13,200 nucleotides of DNA from PFJX01 sp037442845 (GTDB taxonomy: Bacteria; Pseudomonadota; Gammaproteobacteria; Burkholderiales; Thiobacillaceae): positions 1 through 13,200 of the forward strand of contig JBBIPL010000065.1 of the NCBI GenBank assembly GCA_037442845.1. The letters run 5' to 3'. Positions 7,567-13,200 of the stretch are shown one piece after another. The position numbers and the translations under genes were made by a program. Position 1 is the first letter of the stretch. The number at the start of each line of letters is the position of its first letter. The notes under the pieces were generated by a model. The model was not told where the DNA came from, ran no database searches, and worked only from the letters and a program-made list of their open reading frames with translations.

Positions 7567-7592
7567 TAGCACTCGTTGGAGACGAGTGCTAA
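7566..7592. promoter_or_regulatory. CIRCE operator (HrcA-binding site)
   Basis: TTAGCACTC (7566-7574), a 9-bp spacer and GAGTGCTAA (7584-7592) match the CIRCE consensus exactly. HrcA bound here would block the overlapping promoter. The combination with a sigma32 promoter implies double heat-shock control, repression by HrcA plus activation by RpoH. Such dual control is known for some betaproteobacterial groE operons. Confidence 0.97.
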
Positions 7593-7661
7593 AGATTCCC
7601 CGCCGCACTCTTTTCCATCGACCCCCCTTTTTTGAACACGGATTCCTGTAGGAGGAAAGCA

Positions 7662-7952
7662 ATGAAAATCCGTCCGCTGCACGACCGCGTCATCGTCAAG
7701 CGCTTGGAAGAAGAGCGCAAGACCGCTTCCGGCATCGTCATCCCCGATACCGCCGCCGAGAAACCCGACCAGGGCGAGATCATCGCCGTGGGCGCCGGCA
7801 AGAAGGACGACAACGGCAAGCACATCGCCATGGACGTCAAGGTCGGCGACCGCGTGCTGTTCGGCAAATATTCCGGCCAGACCGTGAAGGTCGAGGGCCA
7901 GGAACTCCTCGTCATGCGCGAGGAAGACATCATGGGCGTGATCGAAAAGTAA
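7662..7952 (+). CDS. groES: Co-chaperonin GroES
   Basis: A 96-aa protein (usual GroES length) that caps the GroEL cylinder during ATP-driven protein folding. It begins MKIRPLHDRVIVKR and carries the mobile loop that contacts GroEL (about residues 17-32, EERKTASGIVIPD) and the C-terminal VMREEDIMGVIE strand. A strong Shine-Dalgarno AGGAGG (7650-7655) 6 nt before ATG7662 fixes the start. The 5' leader from the predicted transcription start is about 90 nt. The stop codon lies inside a long perfect stem-loop (7946-7978). First gene of groESL. Confidence 0.98.
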   Translation: MKIRPLHDRVIVKRLEEERKTASGIVIPDTAAEKPDQGEIIAVGAGKKDDNGKHIAMDVKVGDRVLFGKYSGQTVKVEGQELLVMREEDIMGVIEK

Positions 7953-7978
7953 TTTTTCGCATGGCGAAAAATTACTTT
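7946..7978 (+). other. 15-bp perfect stem-loop spanning the groES stop codon
   Basis: AAAGTAATTTTTCGC (7946-7960) pairs perfectly with GCGAAAAATTACTTT (7964-7978) around a 3-nt ATG loop, and a bulged A allows further pairing outwards. The TAA stop (7950-7952) is in the stem. The T-run lies within the left arm rather than after the hairpin, so it does not look like a standard rho-independent terminator. It could act as an RNA-processing or stability element that sets the groES:groEL ratio. The structure is read directly; the function is inferred. Confidence 0.7.
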
Positions 7979-7989
7979 CGGTGAAGACT

Positions 7990-8010
7990 CATATCCGCGC
8001 AGCGGATGTG
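7990..8010. repeat. Short inverted repeat in the groES–groEL spacer
   Basis: CATATCCGC (7990-7998) and GCGGATGTG (8002-8010) form a 9-bp stem with one G-T pair and a 3-nt loop. It is the second of four consecutive dyads in this spacer. Confidence 0.6.
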
Positions 8011-8037
8011 ACGTCGGAGCTAGAAGTGACGTTAACG

Positions 8038-8055
8038 ATCGCGCTATAGCGCGAT
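8038..8055. repeat. 18-bp perfect palindrome in the groES–groEL spacer
   Basis: ATCGCGCTATAGCGCGAT is a perfect palindrome. It is nested between TGACGTT (8027-8033) and AACGTCA (8062-8068), themselves an inverted pair, so the whole 8027-8068 segment can fold into an extended stem. No known operator is recognised. Confidence 0.65.
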
Positions 8056-8063
8056 TTCGGAAA

Positions 8064-8135
8064 CGTCATCCCCGCGTAGGCGGGGAACCGGTTCCAACCC
8101 CGATTCCCTGGATTCCCGCCTTTGCGGGAATGACG
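8064..8135. repeat. REP/MITE-like paired-hairpin element
   Basis: The 72-bp unit has near-identical terminal inverted repeats. The left arm (8064-8086) begins CGTCATCCCCGCG and the right arm (8113-8135) ends CGCGGGAATGACG-like (GCGGGAATGACG). Each arm is itself a small hairpin (CCCCGC/GCGGGG and TCCCGC/GCGGGA), so the element can form two hairpins or one long one. The CGTCAT-CCCGC...GCGGG-ATGACG architecture is typical of dispersed extragenic repeats in many proteobacteria. It carries no gene and must be mobilised in trans, if at all. TGACG-TTAAC-type sequence appears on both sides (8027-8036 and 8131-8141), possibly a trace of insertion or of a neighbouring repeat copy. Confidence 0.75.
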
Positions 8136-8160
8136 GTTAACAGATTCAGGAGATACACAA

Positions 8161-9807
<1,647 letters not shown>

Positions 9808-9850
9808 TCGTCCCCCCAGGCTGGCCGGGGCGCATCCGCCCCGGCTCCGC

Positions 9851-9885
9851 GAACAGGCCCCGCCGCGGCGGGGCCTGTTCTTTTT
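9851..9885 (+). terminator. Intrinsic terminator of groESL
   Basis: A perfect 13-bp stem (9851-9863 and 9868-9880, GAACAGGCCCCGC with its complement) with a CGCG loop is followed by TTTTT (9881-9885). It starts 43 nt after the groEL stop. Confidence 0.95.
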
Positions 9886-9914
9886 ATGGGCCTGCCACGC
9901 GCGGCGTCGCCGCG

Positions 9915-9940
9915 CTGACAACGGGGCAAGCCGTTATAAT
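9915..9940 (+). promoter_or_regulatory. Putative argS promoter
   Basis: A perfect -10 TATAAT (9935-9940) lies 25 nt before the argS start. The best -35 candidate, CTGACA (9915-9920), is only 14 bp upstream, shorter than ideal, so the -35 assignment is uncertain. Its position just after the groESL terminator supports a new transcription unit beginning here. Confidence 0.6.
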
Positions 9941-9965
9941 CCCCGTGCATCCGAGGCCCTTTCCC

Positions 9966-11702
9966 ATGTCCTGCCACTTCTCTCCAAAAGCCCACCTAGC
10001 CGACCTGTTTACCCAGGCCCTCGCCCAGTTTCCGCAGGCGCTCGGCATCGCCATCGAACTGGAACGTCCGAAGCAGAACAGCCACGGCGACTTCGCCTGC
10101 AACGCCGCCTTGCAACTGGCCAAGGTGCTGAAGCGCAACCCGCGCGAATTGGCGCAGTCCATCCTCGCCTCGCTGCCCGCCTCGGAGTGGGTCGAAAAAA
10201 CAGAAATCGCCGGGCCGGGCTTCATCAACGTCTTTCTCAAGCCGGCCGCCTGGCAGCGCGTCGCCGGCGACATCCTGCGCGAGCCGGAATCCTACGGGCG
10301 GGGCGAGGCGCGGCGGGGCGGCAAGGTGCTGATCGAGTTCGTCTCCGCCAACCCCACCGGGCCGCTGCACGTCGGCCACGGCCGCGGCGCCGCCTTCGGC
10401 GCCAGCCTGGCCAACATCCTGACGCACGTCGGCCAGCAGGTGTACCGCGAGTATTACGTCAACGACGCCGGCCGCCAGATGGACATCCTGGCGCTGTCCA
10501 CCTGGCTGCGCTACCTGGCGCTGTGCGGCGAGTTCGTGCCCTTCCCCGACAACGCTTATCAGGGTGGCTACGTCGGCGCCATGGCCGACAGCATCTACGC
10601 CCTGCACGGTGAGCGCTACAAACGCGCGGCCGCCGAGATCATGGCCGGCCTGCCGGACGCGGGCGCCGACGACGAAGCCCACCTCGACGCCCTCATCGCC
10701 AAGGCGAAAGCCCTGCTGGGCCCGGATTACGCCTACATCCACGGCCACGCCCTGGAGGAACAGCTGGGCGACTGCCGCAACGACCTCACGGAATTCGGCG
10801 TCACCTTCGACAAGTGGTTCTCCGAGCGCAGCCTGCACGAATCCGGGCTCATCGACCGCGCCGTGGAGCAGCTGCGCACGCATGGCCACCTCTACGAGCA
10901 GGACGGCGCCCTGTGGTTCCGCTCCACCGCCTTCGGCGACGAGAAGGATCGCGTGGTGCGGCGCGAGAACGGCATCTACACCTATTTCGCCGCCGACATC
11001 GCCTACCACCTGAACAAGTTCGAACGCGGCTTCGCGCATGTCGTCGACGTCTGGGGCGCCGATCACCACGGCTACATCCCGCGCGTGAAGGGGGCCCTGG
11101 CCGCGGCCGGCGTCGACCCGGAGCGCCTGACCGTGGCCCTGGTGCAGTTCGCCGTGCTCTACCGCAATGGCCAGAAGGCCTCGATGTCCACCCGCGCCGG
11201 CGAATACGTGACGCTGCGCGACCTGCGCGCCGAAGTCGGCAACGACGCGGCCCGCTTCTTCTACGTGCTGCGCAAGTCCGACCAGCACCTGGATTTCGAC
11301 CTCGACCTGGCCAAGAGCCAGAGCACCGACAATCCGGTCTACTACATCCAGTACGCGCATGCCCGCATCTGCAGCGTGCTCGCCGCCTGGGGCGGGGTGG
11401 AGTCCGACCTGATCGGCGCCAACACCCGCCTGCTCACGCACGCCCAGGAACTGGCCCTGTTGCGGCGCCTTGGCGAGTTCCCGGAAACCCTGGCCAACGC
11501 CGCGCGCGATCTCGCCCCGCACCTGGTCGCCTACTACCTGAAGGAACTGGCCGCCGACCTGCACGGCCTCTATGTGGCCTGCCGCTTCCTGGAAGAGAAC
11601 CAGGAACTCAAGCTCGCGCGCCTTGCCCTCATCGCCGCCACGCGCCACGTGCTGCGCGCCGGCCTGGGCATGCTCGGCGTCTCCGCGCCCGCCAGGATGT
11701 AA
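9966..11702 (+). CDS. argS: Arginyl-tRNA synthetase
   Basis: A class I aminoacyl-tRNA synthetase that charges tRNA-Arg in the cytoplasm. At 578 aa it has the expected length. It shows the ArgS N-terminal tRNA D-loop-binding domain (NSHGDFACNAALQLAK), the HIGH-type motif in SANPTGPLHVGHGRG (HVGH at 135-138), YVNDAGRQ, DVWGADHHGY, and the degenerate KMSKS loop MSTRAG (407-412) usual for ArgS. The C-terminal anticodon-binding helical domain ends at ...GVSAPARM, a typical ArgS terminus. ATG9966 is preferred: GAGG (9953-9956) is 9 nt upstream and the TATAAT box lies 25 nt upstream. The open frame extends further upstream only into groEL. First gene of an apparent argS–SPOR–dsbA operon. Confidence 0.97.
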   Translation: MSCHFSPKAHLADLFTQALAQFPQALGIAIELERPKQNSHGDFACNAALQLAKVLKRNPRELAQSILASLPASEWVEKTEIAGPGFINVFLKPAAWQRVAGDILREPESYGRGEARRGGKVLIEFVSANPTGPLHVGHGRGAAFGASLANILTHVGQQVYREYYVNDAGRQMDILALSTWLRYLALCGEFVPFPDNAYQGGYVGAMADSIYALHGERYKRAAAEIMAGLPDAGADDEAHLDALIAKAKALLGPDYAYIHGHALEEQLGDCRNDLTEFGVTFDKWFSERSLHESGLIDRAVEQLRTHGHLYEQDGALWFRSTAFGDEKDRVVRRENGIYTYFAADIAYHLNKFERGFAHVVDVWGADHHGYIPRVKGALAAAGVDPERLTVALVQFAVLYRNGQKASMSTRAGEYVTLRDLRAEVGNDAARFFYVLRKSDQHLDFDLDLAKSQSTDNPVYYIQYAHARICSVLAAWGGVESDLIGANTRLLTHAQELALLRRLGEFPETLANAARDLAPHLVAYYLKELAADLHGLYVACRFLEENQELKLARLALIAATRHVLRAGLGMLGVSAPARM

Positions 11703-11723
11703 GCCGCAGACTCACGGCTACGC

Positions 11724-12374
11724 ATGGCACGCAGCAGGGAATCCCGCGCCGCGCGGCGTGAAGCCGCGCCGCCCCGCAAAGGCGGGAGCGGCCTGTTCAC
11801 CGGCCTGCTGCTTGGCCTGCTCATCGGCTTGGTGGTGGCCGCCGCGCTGGCCTGGTACTTCAGCTTCGGCACCGAAGGCTTCAAGCCTACGGCGGGCGCG
11901 CGTCAAGCCGCCGATCCCCAGCCGGCCGTCCCAGCCGAGCCGCCCGCGCCAACCCGTCCCGCGGCAGCACAGCCCAAGGCGACTGCGGAGCCGGCGGCCG
12001 AAACCAAGCCGCGCAAGCCTCCCCACGCGCCCGCCCCGGCCACCGCCGCGCCGAAGCCACGCATCGACTACACCTTCTACGGCATCCTGCCGGGCGACAA
12101 ACCGGCGAAGCCGGTGGAGCCTCCCAAGCCCACTGAGACCTGGTGGCTGCAGATCGCCGCGCTGAAGAACCCGGCCGATGCCGACAAGCTCAAGGCGCGC
12201 CTGGCCCTGCTGGGGCTGCCGGTGTCCACCCAGAGGATCGACAGCGCCGGGCAAACCCTCTACCGGGTGCGCGTCGGTCCCTACAAGCGCGAGGATGACG
12301 CCTTCGGCGACCTGGATGTCCTCGCCGAGAACAATTACGAGCCCAGACTGTTCAAAGAACCCTTGAAACCCTGA
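11724..12374 (+). CDS. SPOR-domain membrane protein (FtsN-like)
   Basis: The 216-aa protein has a bitopic layout: a short basic cytoplasmic tail (1-22), one transmembrane helix (about 24-46, LFTGLLLGLLIGLVVAAALA), a long Pro/Ala/Lys-rich periplasmic linker (about 52-138) and a C-terminal SPOR domain (about 139-211, from TWWLQIAAL through LYRVRVGPY). SPOR domains bind peptidoglycan lacking stem peptides and recruit proteins to the division septum, so a role in division or wall remodelling is likely. Whether it is the true FtsN orthologue is not decidable from sequence. The motif IDYTFYGILPG (114-124) is what I recall in betaproteobacterial homologues. It starts 21 nt after argS and ends 13 nt before dsbA, suggesting one transcript. 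No strong Shine-Dalgarno precedes ATG11724. Confidence 0.88.
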   Translation: MARSRESRAARREAAPPRKGGSGLFTGLLLGLLIGLVVAAALAWYFSFGTEGFKPTAGARQAADPQPAVPAEPPAPTRPAAAQPKATAEPAAETKPRKPPHAPAPATAAPKPRIDYTFYGILPGDKPAKPVEPPKPTETWWLQIAALKNPADADKLKARLALLGLPVSTQRIDSAGQTLYRVRVGPYKREDDAFGDLDVLAENNYEPRLFKEPLKP

Positions 12375-12387
12375 ACGAGGAGACCAC

Positions 12388-13023
12388 ATGAAACGCCTGC
12401 TCAGCCTTTTTTTCCTGGCCGCCGCCCTCGCTCTGCCCGCGCAAGTCCGGGCCGCGGAACCCGGCAAGGATTACCTCATCATCAGCCCGACCGTGCCCGT
12501 GGATGTCAAGAAAGGCCAGGTCGAGGTTCTGGAATTCTTCTGGTATCGCTGCCCGCACTGCTTCGACCTGGAGACCGAACTCAAGGCCTGGTCCGCCAAG
12601 CTGCCCAAGGCCGTGGTGTTCAGGCAGGTACCGGGCATCCTCAACCCGAACTGGGCCAACCTCGCCCGCGCCTACTACGCCATGGAGGCGATAGGCGTGC
12701 TCGACAAGTTGCACGAGGAAGTGTTCGACGCCATCCACGTCCACGGCCAGGACCTCAATTCCCCGCAACGCTTCCTGGACTGGGCCGCCGGCAAGGGCGT
12801 GAACCGCAAGCTGTTGGCGGACGCATACGACAGCTTCGCGGTGAACACCAAGGTCATGCGCGCCCAGCAACTGACCAACGCCTACCGCCTCAACGGCGTG
12901 CCCGCCTTCGCCATCAACGGCAAGTTCGTCACCTCGGCCTCCCTGACCGGCGGCAACGCCTCGCTGTTCAAGACCCTGGATGCACTCATCGCGCGCGAAC
13001 TCGGCCGGGGCGGGAGCAAATAA
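12388..13023 (+). CDS. dsbA: Periplasmic thiol:disulfide oxidoreductase DsbA
   Basis: Introduces disulfide bonds into secreted proteins, and is reoxidised by DsbB. The 211-aa precursor has a Sec signal peptide, MKRLLSLFFLAAALALPAQV-RA, with likely cleavage after residue 22 (VRA|AEP). The thioredoxin fold carries the active site CPHC (Cys55-Pro-His-Cys58) in FFWYRCPHCFDLE and the cis-proline loop NGVPAF (Pro172). CPHC is the classical DsbA dipeptide. AGGAG (12378-12382), 5 nt before ATG12388, fixes the start. It follows the SPOR gene by 13 nt and is the last protein gene of the unit. The tRNA-Leu gene starts 5 nt after its stop. Confidence 0.95.
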   Translation: MKRLLSLFFLAAALALPAQVRAAEPGKDYLIISPTVPVDVKKGQVEVLEFFWYRCPHCFDLETELKAWSAKLPKAVVFRQVPGILNPNWANLARAYYAMEAIGVLDKLHEEVFDAIHVHGQDLNSPQRFLDWAAGKGVNRKLLADAYDSFAVNTKVMRAQQLTNAYRLNGVPAFAINGKFVTSASLTGGNASLFKTLDALIARELGRGGSK

Positions 13024-13028
13024 CCAGC

Positions 13029-13114
13029 GCCCGGATGGTGAAATCGGTAGACACAAGGGACTTAAAATCCCTCGGCCTATGGCCATGCGGGTTCGATTCC
13101 CGCTCCGGGCACCA
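13029..13114 (+). tRNA. tRNA-Leu (anticodon TAA)
   Basis: An 86-nt class II tRNA. The acceptor stem GCCCGGA (13029-13035) pairs with TCCGGGC (13104-13110), followed by A13111 and an encoded CCA (13112-13114). The anticodon stem AGGGA/TCCCT (13056-13060/13068-13072) encloses CTTAAAA, giving anticodon TAA (13063-13065), which reads UUA and UUG. A long variable arm and the T-loop GTTCGATTC are present. It begins only 5 nt after the dsbA stop and no promoter is seen in that gap, so it may be released from the dsbA transcript by RNase P. Confidence 0.97.
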
Positions 13115-13160
13115 GCATTCACGCGGCTTTCAGCCAACCCTCAACTTCGCCCGCCACTCA

Positions 13161-13182
13161 AACTGTCAACCAACTGTCAAGG
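13161..13182. repeat. 11-bp tandem repeat downstream of tRNA-Leu
   Basis: AACTGTCAACC (13161-13171) is followed directly by AACTGTCAAGG (13172-13182), two copies matching at 9 of 11 positions. It lies 47 nt beyond the tRNA 3' end in the otherwise gene-free final 86 nt. Short direct repeats beside a tRNA 3' end can be recombinase arm sites of an integrated element, but no integrase is visible before the window ends. Confidence 0.35.
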
Positions 13183-13200
13183 CCGCCAGCGGATTCAACC

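Overview
The window is about 13 kb of GC-rich chromosomal DNA from a betaproteobacterium, most likely a Rhodocyclales/Nitrosomonadales-type organism. This is inferred from the protein sequences (GlnE, AcsA, GroESL, ArgS, SPOR protein, DsbA), from the DOMON-like/DUF1343 gene pair and from the argS–SPOR–dsbA order. No database search was possible. It is mostly housekeeping DNA, and I do not see a defence system, prophage, CRISPR array or biosynthetic cluster.

Layout. (1) 1–180: a tRNA-Arg(ACG) gene with a clear sigma70 promoter and an intrinsic terminator. (2) 187–1949, plus strand: a DOMON-like protein gene overlapping by 4 nt (ATGA) with a DUF1343/NamZ-type exo-beta-N-acetylmuramidase gene. 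(3) 1940–5348, minus strand: glnE (glutamine synthetase adenylyltransferase), followed after a dyad-rich 149-nt gap by an HDOD-domain gene. The HDOD gene has lost its C-terminal part and looks frame-shifted, so I call it a pseudogene. (4) 5453–7441, plus strand: acs (acetyl-CoA synthetase), divergent from glnE, with its own terminator. (5) 7537–9885: the groESL chaperonin operon. It has overlapping sigma32-like and sigma70-like promoters, a perfect CIRCE operator and a strong terminator. The groES–groEL spacer is unusually long (208 nt) and filled with four consecutive inverted repeats, one of them a 72-bp REP/MITE-like element. (6) 9935–13023, plus strand: argS, a SPOR-domain membrane protein and periplasmic dsbA, spaced as an operon. 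(7) 13029–13114: tRNA-Leu(TAA) starting only 5 nt after dsbA. The last 86 nt contain a short tandem repeat and no gene.

How the genes fit together. Most are central functions: acetate activation, nitrogen regulation by glutamine synthetase adenylylation, protein folding in the cytoplasm (GroESL) and periplasm (DsbA), tRNA charging, and cell-wall turnover or septation (NamZ-like enzyme, SPOR protein). The points most worth a second look are the repeat-invaded groES–groEL spacer, the decayed HDOD gene, the Gln in the PEHG-type motif of the NamZ-like protein, the ATGA coupling of that gene to a DOMON-like gene, and the dsbA/tRNA-Leu junction, which could be an integration site at the window edge.
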